Positions 42,729 through 51,308 of a stretch of DNA of 64,000 nucleotides are shown here, piece after piece; positions within the stretch are counted from its first letter, which is position 1; each line of letters starts with the position of its first letter. The stretch is taken from contig NZ_FOKK01000021.1 in the NCBI RefSeq assembly GCF_900112005.1, positions 1-64,000 on the forward strand, written 5' to 3'. Below the pieces are notes generated by a model. It was not told the origin of the DNA. It saw only the letters and a program-made list of their open reading frames with translations, and did not search any database. This stretch comes from Algoriphagus aquimarinus (GTDB lineage Bacteria; Bacteroidota; Bacteroidia; Cytophagales; Cyclobacteriaceae). The position numbers were made by a program, and so were the translations under genes.

Positions 42729-43238
42729 ATGAAAATATCACTTATAGCCGCTCTGGCTACCAACCATGTCATCGGTCAGGAGAATGATCTAGTTTGGCGA
42801 TTACCTGATGATTTCAAACGATTCAAAAGAATCACTTCAGATCATTTTATCTTAATGGGTAGGAAGACATTCGAGTCTTTGGGCAAGCCTCTTCCTAATC
42901 GCACTCATATCGTAATTACCAGAAATAAGAACTACCAAGTTCCTGAAGGGCATTACGTATTCGAGAGTGTAGAGAAGGCATTTATCTTTTGTCAAAAAAT
43001 GAATGTGGAACATCTCTACGTCATTGGAGGCGGCGAAATTTACGGTCAAACCTTGCCTCTGGCAGATGAGTTAGTACTCACAGAAGTAGAAGCCAGTCCC
43101 GAAGGAGACACCTACTTCCCAGGGTTCAATAAAGAAAACTGGAAGGTCACCTTCTCTGAGTTTCATCCAGCCGATGAGCGTCATCAATATGACTTCACCT
43201 ACGTCAATTATCAAAGAATCCATAAGCAACATGTCTAA
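42729..43238 (+). CDS. folA: Dihydrofolate reductase
   Basis: The 169-residue enzyme reduces dihydrofolate with NADPH. Motifs are the N-terminal ISLIAALATNHVIGQENDLVWRLPDDFKRFK (the Trp-Arg-Leu-Pro-Asp substrate/acid residues at about 22-27), FILMGRKTFESLGKPLPNR, and YVIGGGEIY (NADPH binding). The length matches the chromosomal type. Promoter-like TTTG (42676-42679), 23 bp, TATCTTCA (42703-42710) lies just after the upstream terminator, so it is probably the start of the folA-SDR-cinA unit. Its last 8 bp overlap the SDR gene. Confidence 0.96.
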   Translation: MKISLIAALATNHVIGQENDLVWRLPDDFKRFKRITSDHFILMGRKTFESLGKPLPNRTHIVITRNKNYQVPEGHYVFESVEKAFIFCQKMNVEHLYVIGGGEIYGQTLPLADELVLTEVEASPEGDTYFPGFNKENWKVTFSEFHPADERHQYDFTYVNYQRIHKQHV

Positions 43239-44016
43239 AAAAGTAATTTGGATCACTGGTGCCTCATCTGGAATCGGAGAAGCCTCTGTCTACAAATTCG
43301 TAAAAGAAGGCTATCAGGTAATTCTTTCTGCTAGAAATGAACAAGCGCTGGAAAAGGTAAAGTCATCCAGTGCTTACCCTCAGAATTGCCAAGTTATTCC
43401 ACTCGATCTATTGGATCAGGGGTCTTTCGAAGGAAAGACCAAAGAAGCAATCGCAGCTTTCGGCCATATAGATATGATGCTTCACAACGGTGGTATCAGT
43501 CAGCGTTCACTGATTCGTGAGACTCCATTAGCAGTAGATCGCAAGCTTATGGAGGTGAATTTCTTTGGAACTGTAGGACTTACAAAAGCTCTACTACCCC
43601 ATTTTATAGCAAGAAAATCAGGTCAATTCGGCGTGATTTCATCCTTGGTAGGAAAATTTGGGTCGCCATATCGATCAAGTTACGCTGCAGCAAAGCATGC
43701 ATTGCACGGCTTTTTTGAGTCCTTGAGATTAGAACATTTCGATGACAATATAGCTGTAACGATGATTTGCCCTGGCTTTATCAAAACGGATGTCTCCAAG
43801 AATGCTCTAACTGCTGATGGAACTCCACTCAATGAGATGGATAAGGCTCAGGAAAATGGAATGAGTGCGGAACAGTGTGCCAAGGAGATTTTCAATGCCC
43901 TTAATCATAAGAAAGAAGAAGTCTATATCGGTGGAAAGGAAACTATGGGTATCTATTTAAAAAGATTTGTCCCTACAATTTTCACTAAGATCCTACGTAA
44001 ATCAGAAGTAAGATAA
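43231..44016 (+). CDS. Short-chain dehydrogenase/reductase
   Basis: The start is taken at the ATG at 43231 (MSKKVIWITGASSGIG), giving 261 residues. The upstream in-frame ATG at 43174 would extend over folA and adds residues that match no SDR. It is a classical SDR with NAD(P) motif TGASSGIGEA, NNAG replaced by HNGG, catalytic Ser in VISSLVGKFG and Tyr-Lys in YRSSYAAAKHA. The order fits the DHRS7-like/SDR family with substrate unknown. It overlaps folA by 8 bp and lies 4 bp from cinA, so it is translationally coupled within this operon. Confidence 0.9.
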   Translation: MSKKVIWITGASSGIGEASVYKFVKEGYQVILSARNEQALEKVKSSSAYPQNCQVIPLDLLDQGSFEGKTKEAIAAFGHIDMMLHNGGISQRSLIRETPLAVDRKLMEVNFFGTVGLTKALLPHFIARKSGQFGVISSLVGKFGSPYRSSYAAAKHALHGFFESLRLEHFDDNIAVTMICPGFIKTDVSKNALTADGTPLNEMDKAQENGMSAEQCAKEIFNALNHKKEEVYIGGKETMGIYLKRFVPTIFTKILRKSEVR

Positions 44017-44020
44017 CCTT

Positions 44021-45271
44021 ATGAAAGTAGTCAGAGCCGAAATAATTGCCATTGGAGATGAGTTACTCTACGGGCAAATTGTAGACACGAACAGTCATTG
44101 GATCAGTCAAGAGCTTGATCTAATGGGAGTAAAAGTGGTCAGAAAAACGACCGTTGGTGATGATAGAAAAGATATACTTGCGGCTTTTGCTTCGGCTGAA
44201 GCTAGAGCTGATATTATTCTGATCACGGGCGGTCTCGGTCCTACACAGGATGACCTGACCAAACCACTAATGGCAGAATATTTTGGCTGCCCTATAGTCG
44301 AAAATTCAGCCGCCGTGGAAGCAGTCACCGAGTTCTTTAAAAAGCGAGGAAGAGAAATAACTCCTCTAAATGTATTACAGGGACATCTTCCAGCGTGTTG
44401 TACCTACGTCCCCAATGAGGTAGGCACAGCACCAGGCATGTGGTTTGAACGCAATGAAACCTACTGGATGTCTATGCCAGGCGTGCCGCATGAGATGCAA
44501 AAACTGATGACAGACTATGTGCTACCAAAGCTTCCAACTCTTTTCCCACTACCTGTCATTGTACACCGAATGGTCAAAACTGTCGGAATTGGAGAAAGCT
44601 GGCTAGCCGATTTGATAAGAGATTGGGAAAATGCACTTCCAAAGAATATTCGATTGGCATATTTACCTTCTTTAGGTCATGTCAAACTTCGACTTACAGG
44701 TTTTGGCACGGACAAAACTGCAATCGAAAATGATATTCAACAACAAATTGACCTGATTCTCCCGAGTATAGACAAGTACGTATATGGCTATGATTCAGAA
44801 TCTTTAGAAACTGCCATCGGCAAGCTTTTGACTACAAATAACAAAACGGTAGCTTTAGCCGAAAGCTGTTCTGGCGGTTACATTTCTCATTTGATTACCA
44901 GTATATCTGGGAGTAGTTCGTATTTTCAGGGATCTGTAATTCCATATCACAATCAGTTTAAAGAGGAAATTATTCATGTTAAGAATGAAACCTTGTCATC
45001 ATTTGGCGCTGTGAGTGAGGAAACTGTGAAAGAGATGTCAACTGGAGTTCGCGAATTATTCAAGGCAGACTTTGGTTTGGCCAGTAGCGGAATTGCAGGA
45101 CCTAATGGAGGAACGACGGAAAAACCAGTGGGAACAATTTGGATTGCATGTGCAGGAGATGGATTTGTAGAAACTAAGAAGCTACAACTAACTCAGGATA
45201 GAATGCTTAATATCCAACTGACAGCGGTTGCAGTTTTAAACTTGCTACGAAATTGTATTTTAGAGAAATAA
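44021..45271 (+). CDS. cinA: CinA family protein
   Basis: The 416-residue product has an N-terminal MoCF-binding-like domain (about 5-175; EIIAIGDELLYGQIVDTN, LITGGLGPTQDD) that in CinA acts on ADP-ribose pyrophosphate, a linker (about 175-255) and a C-terminal NMN deamidase/PncC-like domain (about 255-410; ALAESCSGGYISHLIT, VSEETVKEM and SGIAGPNGGTTEKPVGT). CinA proteins take part in pyridine-nucleotide salvage and, in some bacteria, competence. Length and both domains are intact. It is the third gene after folA and the SDR, 4 bp downstream. Confidence 0.95.
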   Translation: MKVVRAEIIAIGDELLYGQIVDTNSHWISQELDLMGVKVVRKTTVGDDRKDILAAFASAEARADIILITGGLGPTQDDLTKPLMAEYFGCPIVENSAAVEAVTEFFKKRGREITPLNVLQGHLPACCTYVPNEVGTAPGMWFERNETYWMSMPGVPHEMQKLMTDYVLPKLPTLFPLPVIVHRMVKTVGIGESWLADLIRDWENALPKNIRLAYLPSLGHVKLRLTGFGTDKTAIENDIQQQIDLILPSIDKYVYGYDSESLETAIGKLLTTNNKTVALAESCSGGYISHLITSISGSSSYFQGSVIPYHNQFKEEIIHVKNETLSSFGAVSEETVKEMSTGVRELFKADFGLASSGIAGPNGGTTEKPVGTIWIACAGDGFVETKKLQLTQDRMLNIQLTAVAVLNLLRNCILEK

Positions 45272-45366
45272 CGAATAAAATTTCTATTGAAAGGTTTGGG
45301 ATAGTGTTTTAGAAAATTTAATTTTAAAACTTGTATATAAACCCAATAAATTATTAAATCATAACC

Positions 45367-46662
45367 ATGGCGATTGTAGAAATGCTAATGCCCAAAATGG
45401 GCGAAAGTATCATAGAAGGTACAGTGCTGACCTGGCTGAAAAATGAGGGTGACACTATCGAACAGGATGAATCTGTTCTTGAAGTCGCTACCGATAAGGT
45501 AGATACTGAAGTTCCCTCCACGCATGCTGGCGTATTAAAGCAAATTCTTGCTAAAGAAGGAGATGTAATAGCTGTGGGAGCTCCAATAGCAATCATTGAA
45601 ACATCTGGCGAAGAAAAGTCAGCCCCAGTCAATCCTGAGCCCATAGCGAACCAACTCAAGGATGAGCTTATCGCTTCAGCACCAGAAAATACAGCCTCAA
45701 TTTTAGAAGCTCCAATTAATTCTGACTCTCTCGATTCAGGTGATGAGAGATTTTATTCTCCTTTGGTACAAAGCATCGCCAAAGAAGAAGGCATATCCAA
45801 AGCTGAACTTTCCAAAATCCCAGGTTCGGGTAAAGATGCCAGAGTGACGAAGCAAGATATGATGGACTACTTGAAGTCTAAATCTGCCTCAGCTAAACCA
45901 GCTACTTCAATTCCATCTATTTCTGCTCCAAAAATTCAGATGAGTATTTCTGGTGGAGACGAGATCATCGAAATGGATCGTATGCGCAAAATGATAGCTC
46001 AGCGTATGTTGGAGTCAAAGCGTATTTCAGCTCATGTCACTTCATTTGTGGAAACTGACATGACCAATATAGTATTGTGGCGAGAAAAAAATAAGCTTGA
46101 TTACAAAGCCAAATTTGGCGAGTCGATCACTTACACTCCATTCTTTATTGAAGCAGTTTCTAAAGCTATCCGAGATTTCCCAATGATCAATATCTCCGTA
46201 GATGGAGATAGAATAATCAGGAAAAAAGATATCAATGTAGGAATGGCCGTAGCATTGCCGAATGGAAACTTGATTGTTCCTATCATCAGAAATGCTGATC
46301 AGTTGAACCTAGTTGGGATTTCCAAAAAAGTAAATGAACTAGCGAATCTTGCTAGAAACAACAAGTTAAACGCTGACCATCTCGCTGGAGGCACCTACAC
46401 AGTTTCTAATGTGGGTTCTTTTGGTAATGTAATGGGAACACCTATTATACCGCAGCCACAAGTAGCAATAATGGCTGTAGGTGCTATAGTAAAGAAACCT
46501 GCTGTAATAGAAACTCCAACAGGTGATGTGATAGCGATCAGACATAAAATGTTCCTATCCCACTCTTACGATCATCGAGTAGTTGATGGCTCCTTAGGAG
46601 GAAGATTTGTCAAGAGAGTCTCAGATTACCTGGAAGCATTCGATATCAATACCCCTCTATAA
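45367..46662 (+). CDS. 2-oxo acid dehydrogenase E2 (branched-chain type lipoyl acyltransferase)
   Basis: The 431-residue product has a lipoyl domain (1-80, lipoyl-Lys44 in EVATDKVDTEVP), a peripheral subunit-binding domain (about 130-170; YSPLVQSIAKEEGISKAELSKIPGSG in two parts) and the catalytic acyltransferase (about 200-431) with active-site SHSYDHRVVDG near the C-terminus. Only one lipoyl domain and the ATDKVDTEVPS form suggest the branched-chain or oxoglutarate-type complex rather than pyruvate. E1 and E3 genes are not in the window. It ends in a strong terminator shared with the kinase gene. Confidence 0.92.
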   Translation: MAIVEMLMPKMGESIIEGTVLTWLKNEGDTIEQDESVLEVATDKVDTEVPSTHAGVLKQILAKEGDVIAVGAPIAIIETSGEEKSAPVNPEPIANQLKDELIASAPENTASILEAPINSDSLDSGDERFYSPLVQSIAKEEGISKAELSKIPGSGKDARVTKQDMMDYLKSKSASAKPATSIPSISAPKIQMSISGGDEIIEMDRMRKMIAQRMLESKRISAHVTSFVETDMTNIVLWREKNKLDYKAKFGESITYTPFFIEAVSKAIRDFPMINISVDGDRIIRKKDINVGMAVALPNGNLIVPIIRNADQLNLVGISKKVNELANLARNNKLNADHLAGGTYTVSNVGSFGNVMGTPIIPQPQVAIMAVGAIVKKPAVIETPTGDVIAIRHKMFLSHSYDHRVVDGSLGGRFVKRVSDYLEAFDINTPL

Positions 46663-46666
46663 TTTC

Positions 46667-46693
46667 AAAGCCGGTTTTATAACCGGCTTTTTT
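46667..46693. terminator. Bidirectional terminator between E2 and the hybrid kinase
   Basis: AAAGCCGGTT (46667-46676), loop TTAT and AACCGGCTTT (46681-46690) followed by TTT. Perfect 10-bp stem with T-tract; on the minus strand the tract reads TTTGAAATT, weaker. It overlaps the region just past the kinase stop codon. Confidence 0.85.
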
Positions 46694-49554
46694 CATTCTA
46701 CTTTCTTAGAGGCTGATTTCAGGGAATATTCCTTTATTTTTTCCGCCAAAGAAATTAGACGTATCGGTTTGGTCAGGTAATCATCCATGCCCGCTTCTGC
46801 CGCTTTTCTCTGATCCTCGTCAAAGACATTGGCCGATAGACCAATTATAAATATCTCTCCTTTTTCACCAAGTGCTCTAATCTTTTTTGATGCCTCCAGT
46901 CCGTTAAGTAAAGGCATTTGCACATCCATCAGGATCATATCAAACTCTTTGGCTTTGACTAACCCCAATACTTCCAATCCATTTTTTGCAACTTCAAAAT
47001 CATATCCCAATTGGTCAAGCATTAAAGTCATCAGCTGGAGATTAAGATCATTGTCTTCTGCCAGTAGAATCTGCGCTGGATATTCAGCAGCCATCCCATT
47101 CCAATTCGTTCTCTTTGGAAGCTCACTACTAGGATATTCTTTTACAAATTTTGCCTTTTTTAATATTACCGAAAAAGCAAAGACCGCCCCTTCTCCAAAC
47201 TCACTGGAAATAGTCAATTCCCCTCCCATCAATTCAACAATTTTTTTGGCTATAGCTAAACCCAATCCTGTTCCTTGATAACTACGTGAACTTGAGCTTT
47301 CTACTTGATAAAATGGATCTGTTAGTTTGGCTATTTCCTCCTTAGGAATACCAATACCACTATCTTTCACACTGCACTGAAGGTAATTAATGTCCCCAGA
47401 AATATTCTCTATATCAAGCTTCACTGATACCGTTCCACCTCTTGAGGTGAACTTTACAGCATTTCCCACAAGATTAAGAATCACCTGATTGATCTTTTCT
47501 ACATCCCCCTCCATCAATTCACTGGTTCCTGCCCCGTGAGTAGTTGTTAGAATTACACCCTTCTTTTGGGCTAAACCATAAAAAATTTGCACCTGCTTAT
47601 CTAATTCTTCAGCAGGTGAAAAAACTATAGAATTGACTTCAATTTTCCCAGCCTCAATTTTTGAATAATCGAGAATATCCTTGATTATACTCAGCAATGA
47701 ATTCCCTGAATTTTTGATGATATCAAGGTATTGTAGCTGCTCCTCATCCAGGCTTGTTTGATCTAGCAAATCAATAATTCCCAGAAGACCATTCATAGGA
47801 GTCCTGATCTCATGGCTCATGTTGGCGAGAAATTCAGACTTAGCTCTGCTTGCTTGATCAGCTGCATTCATAGCATCTACCAAACCCTTTTCCCAAATCC
47901 GCTGGCTGGTAATGTCTTTGGAAATAGACATCATCCTTTTTCTATCTAAAGGAAAAAATCTTACCTCAAAATATTGATTTTCTTGACCCAAATCGATCTT
48001 CAGGTCCACGGTCTGAATTTGCTCGGTTTTCCTAGCCAAGTTAAAGGCAAATTGAGTTTGTTCTCGTTGCTTTTTCGGAATCAGGTCAAACAAGTAATCA
48101 CCTATGAGTGAGCGATTTACTGATTTTAAAAATTTTTGATCTCTCGCATGTGTTTCAAGAACTCGCCCCTTATTATCATAAATAAATATGATATCAGGTA
48201 TATTATCTATCAGGTTTTGAAGCCGCTTCCCACTTTCTATCAATTCTTGATTGCTTTGAAATTGGCTAGTAATGTCAGTACATATACCTAGGCCACCCTT
48301 AAAACCACCTTCTTCATCGAAGACTAATTTCTCGAAAATTCTCAAGTGTACTTTAGTACCGTCTGGCTTATGAAAATCATATTCTACATCGATGAAAGAC
48401 TTATTTTGACTTAGTGCACTTTTCACCAAACTCTTCACATTTAGAACATCTATATGTTCACCTTCACTGCTAATAGCATCCAAAAACTCCGATTTTGGAT
48501 GCCCAAGTACTTCCTCTACTTCATCACTGACTTGGGTAATCCTCCCTTTGTGATCATGAAAAAACACGAAACCCCTAAGCTCCTTTAAAAGTAGATTTTG
48601 CTGATCAAAAAGCTCAGAAATCTCTTCCGCGCTTTCCTTAAGCAACTTCTGTGACTCCAGGTTATTCTGCAGTGAAAGCGTAAAGAAAACCACCGTTCCC
48701 ATCAGCAGAAATACGAATCCTGAAAATAAGAATAGGTAAGTACTATAAATGCCCCCCGTGATTGAGTCAGACTCAACCATGAATAATAGAGCAGCATTAT
48801 CATAAAACTCACCTAAATTAAACGGGTATTGTACCAAGATACCAGAACCAGAATCTGGCTCTTTCTCCCAGTCAATTTCATAAATACCAATCACACCAAT
48901 CTCTACATCATCTTTGATTCGCTTTAAGGACGCCTCATCTATTTCCAGCATACTGGCATCCAGACCGGGATCCAGATTTTCCATCTTTTCTCCCAGCATA
49001 AGGAGCTTACTCCCACCTTTATTCAAATAATAGTGAGTCACAAAATCTTTGGTAAATCTCACTGGATCCAAAGAAAATGTAAGCTTAAAGCCCAAACCAT
49101 TTCCTTCAACTGTAAAAATAAAATCGCGATCAGCTTTGGTAGGGATTTGACCTACCGCGAAATCACGTATAAAATCATTCCTATCAGTCTGAGTCAAATA
49201 AATTGTAGAATCCTGAAGGTCTACCCAAACAGTATCAATGAGCCTAGGATAATTATTAAATACACGTCGGACTGCAATTGTAAATTCATCTCTAAAATCA
49301 TCTTGGTCCAAGTCCTCATCTTCTAGATATTTTATCAGAGAACTGGCATTAACTTCAAATCGATCTATCTCGATTTCAATCTCCGTAGCAGCGAGCTCGG
49401 TCTGTTTCCTCAGAAACTCCCTTTTAGATTTGGTCTCAGCATCTGATATCGCTTTAAAAAAACTCAACCCAAGTAATATTACTAGAATCACTAGGACGCT
49501 TCCTATGACAATCATTAGCCAAAAATCTCTACGATATCCTATTCTTTGCCTCAT
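46693..49554 (-). CDS. Hybrid sensor histidine kinase (PAS-containing, with receiver domain)
   Basis: The 953-residue product has a membrane segment (about 14-36), an extracytoplasmic domain of about 230 residues, a second membrane segment (about 272-296), a coiled coil, two PAS-type domains (about 320-440 and 445-565), HisKA (phospho-accepting His near 581 in FLANMSHEIRTPMNG), HATPase (NLVGNAVKFT, DSGIGI, GTGLGLAI) and a C-terminal receiver (acceptor Asp near 877 in MILMDVQMPLLNG). No output domain is present, so phosphate must go to another protein. It overlaps the Cache-like lipoprotein gene by ATGA, so the two are made together. Confidence 0.93.
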   Translation of the reverse strand: MRQRIGYRRDFWLMIVIGSVLVILVILLGLSFFKAISDAETKSKREFLRKQTELAATEIEIEIDRFEVNASSLIKYLEDEDLDQDDFRDEFTIAVRRVFNNYPRLIDTVWVDLQDSTIYLTQTDRNDFIRDFAVGQIPTKADRDFIFTVEGNGLGFKLTFSLDPVRFTKDFVTHYYLNKGGSKLLMLGEKMENLDPGLDASMLEIDEASLKRIKDDVEIGVIGIYEIDWEKEPDSGSGILVQYPFNLGEFYDNAALLFMVESDSITGGIYSTYLFLFSGFVFLLMGTVVFFTLSLQNNLESQKLLKESAEEISELFDQQNLLLKELRGFVFFHDHKGRITQVSDEVEEVLGHPKSEFLDAISSEGEHIDVLNVKSLVKSALSQNKSFIDVEYDFHKPDGTKVHLRIFEKLVFDEEGGFKGGLGICTDITSQFQSNQELIESGKRLQNLIDNIPDIIFIYDNKGRVLETHARDQKFLKSVNRSLIGDYLFDLIPKKQREQTQFAFNLARKTEQIQTVDLKIDLGQENQYFEVRFFPLDRKRMMSISKDITSQRIWEKGLVDAMNAADQASRAKSEFLANMSHEIRTPMNGLLGIIDLLDQTSLDEEQLQYLDIIKNSGNSLLSIIKDILDYSKIEAGKIEVNSIVFSPAEELDKQVQIFYGLAQKKGVILTTTHGAGTSELMEGDVEKINQVILNLVGNAVKFTSRGGTVSVKLDIENISGDINYLQCSVKDSGIGIPKEEIAKLTDPFYQVESSSSRSYQGTGLGLAIAKKIVELMGGELTISSEFGEGAVFAFSVILKKAKFVKEYPSSELPKRTNWNGMAAEYPAQILLAEDNDLNLQLMTLMLDQLGYDFEVAKNGLEVLGLVKAKEFDMILMDVQMPLLNGLEASKKIRALGEKGEIFIIGLSANVFDEDQRKAAEAGMDDYLTKPIRLISLAEKIKEYSLKSASKKVE

Positions 49555-50561
49555 AGAGTTTTGGTTTCAATTTCTATCAAATACCAATCAAGAAATGTAA
49601 ATGGGACTGCGTAAGCAGCCTTAGGACTGAATTCATCCTTAAAGAAAAAATGGTTTTCCTTCTTCAAAATAATTGATAGAGCCATTTCACGTACCTCTCT
49701 ATTCTTACTATTGAATAGATTATAATCTGAAATTCGAAAATTATCCGCAAGAATAGTCTCTATATAAACATGATTAAGCAATGGAGGAAAGCTTAAAGCT
49801 TCAATCGCAGCAGCTTTACCTCCAACTATATCTCCTTTACCATTTACTATCAAATATTCCCCTTCCTTCGACTCTATATACCTACTAATAATCTCATCCA
49901 CAGTGATGTCAATTCCCAGCACAGCATACAACTCTCCATCTTCTAATACAGGATGAATCAAGGATAGAATCCACCCCCTACCTGCTGGATCTATATAAAC
50001 ATCAGGAATCCACACAGGACCTTTCGTTGGATTATGCTGAAAATCTCCCTCGTAATAGAAATTAAAAGTGGTCAAATCTAAATCCGGAGTTAATAGGGAA
50101 TTAGCATCGTAAGCAGGATAAACACGTGATACCTGATCTTTAGCATTAAAATAAACTTGCGCAACAAAGGAGTAATTTTCAAATGTCTGATTAAACAGTG
50201 AATCCATTCCATTCGTGATTAGCACATTATTCATTGCTGCGTCATAGTCTGGGGTGGTATTCAAAATCACCACAGAGCTAAGTTTTTGGGAGTTCTTGGG
50301 AGTGTTGGTAGAAAAAGGCCCATCAAAACTATACTTACCAACATCCGCAAACTTCAATAAACTGTCTCTATTTGCCAGAAAAAACTCAAAGTGATCCTTT
50401 AGGTGAATAATCTCATCATTAAGCTCAGAAAGCTCTGATTCCATCTCCAGTACAATTGATCTATCAACCGTGGTGCTATGATTACCATCATTTATCTCTG
50501 AAGAACCACAGGATGTAAAAAATGCAAGTATTGTAAAAAACCAGACTTTAGGTGCCTTCAT
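49551..50561 (-). CDS. Stand-alone dCache-like sensor lipoprotein
   Basis: The 336-residue lipoprotein (lipobox AFFTSC, Cys near 18) is anchored at the envelope. A helical stretch (about 35-75) is followed by a periplasmic ligand-binding domain that matches the dCache pattern: VSRVYPAYDAN, GPVWIPDVYIDPAGRGWILSLIHPV in two strands, and YAVLGIDITVDEIISRYI. The region IETILADNFRISDY to the end would be the membrane-distal lobe. It has no transmembrane or output domain. It overlaps the hybrid kinase gene by 4 bp and lies 21 bp after the 79-residue gene. I infer that it presents a ligand to the kinase's own periplasmic domain. Confidence 0.8.
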   Translation of the reverse strand: MKAPKVWFFTILAFFTSCGSSEINDGNHSTTVDRSIVLEMESELSELNDEIIHLKDHFEFFLANRDSLLKFADVGKYSFDGPFSTNTPKNSQKLSSVVILNTTPDYDAAMNNVLITNGMDSLFNQTFENYSFVAQVYFNAKDQVSRVYPAYDANSLLTPDLDLTTFNFYYEGDFQHNPTKGPVWIPDVYIDPAGRGWILSLIHPVLEDGELYAVLGIDITVDEIISRYIESKEGEYLIVNGKGDIVGGKAAAIEALSFPPLLNHVYIETILADNFRISDYNLFNSKNREVREMALSIILKKENHFFFKDEFSPKAAYAVPFTFLDWYLIEIETKTL

Positions 50562-50582
50562 AAGATATGGATAAGAGGGAAA

Positions 50583-50822
50583 TTATAAATTTTCCACTTC
50601 AGCACGAAATGATTGACCCATTTCCTTAAACCTTGCCTTTACTTTTTCAAAAAAATCCCCAGTCCAAAAAATCTCTAAATCCTCTTCAGCCAACACATCC
50701 GTTTCTGGTATTTTGAAAGTCTGCTCCATCGGCCCCAATTCATACTTGAGGATGTATTTATTATTCCAGGAGAACATACTGATCCGTATGTCCTCCTGAA
50801 TGAATTCCTTGACAACCCTCAT
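50583..50822 (-). CDS. Conserved small hypothetical protein
   Basis: The 79-residue cytoplasmic protein has no signal peptide or cysteine. It is acidic at both ends, with a beta-rich first half (RISMFSWNNKYILKYELGP) and a helical C-terminus (WTGDFFEKVKARFKEMGQSFR). It appears to be a real gene because it overlaps the OsmC stop codon by one base (TAATG) and is followed by the Cache lipoprotein gene at 21 bp. Small proteins of this general form occur in Cytophagales next to OsmC genes from memory, but no function is known to me. Confidence 0.7.
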   Translation of the reverse strand: MRVVKEFIQEDIRISMFSWNNKYILKYELGPMEQTFKIPETDVLAEEDLEIFWTGDFFEKVKARFKEMGQSFRAEVENL

Positions 50823-51235
50823 TAAGATGTTCTTACTTCTGATGAGAACGTTATGGTTGCTGTCAATGAAGAAGCCACCGAACAGTATTTCTCTACTGAT
50901 AAGGCTACCACCTTTGCAAATTCTTCCTCTTTGGCATCGGGAGAAATCAAGATGAACTTCAAATGTATATCCGTGTAATAAGCTGGTACTCCATCGTTAC
51001 GATTACCTTCTACTTCTACGATAAAATCTGTGACAGTTTTGCGCTTTTTTTTCATCATCAAGACCGCGTCTACAGATGCACATGAACCTAAGGCAGAAAG
51101 CAACATATCCATTGGAGACTGTGCCTTTTTTTCCTGAGGATCATACATATCGATCTGTACTACATTTCCTTGAGGATTTACTGCTTCGTATTCGTGATCC
51201 GCCTTCATGCGAACCGTTACATTTCTTTTTGCCAT
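50822..51235 (-). CDS. OsmC family peroxiredoxin
   Basis: The 137-residue small thiol peroxidase or hydroperoxide-detoxifying protein has the two conserved cysteines in LSALGSCASVDAVLMM and VEKYCSVASSL. It is a YhfA-type subgroup of OsmC/Ohr rather than Ohr proper. It reduces organic hydroperoxides in the cytoplasm. It is the first of a minus-strand run OsmC, 79-residue protein, Cache lipoprotein and hybrid kinase, and follows icmF by 73 bp. The linkage with a sensor pair may be functional or accidental. Confidence 0.88.
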   Translation of the reverse strand: MAKRNVTVRMKADHEYEAVNPQGNVVQIDMYDPQEKKAQSPMDMLLSALGSCASVDAVLMMKKKRKTVTDFIVEVEGNRNDGVPAYYTDIHLKFILISPDAKEEEFAKVVALSVEKYCSVASSLTATITFSSEVRTS

Positions 51236-51308
51236 ATCTATTTATAGTTACAAAATTGGAACATGCTTTTTCTTTATAATCTTCCAATTTTTCAATGTTG
51301 AAATCAGT

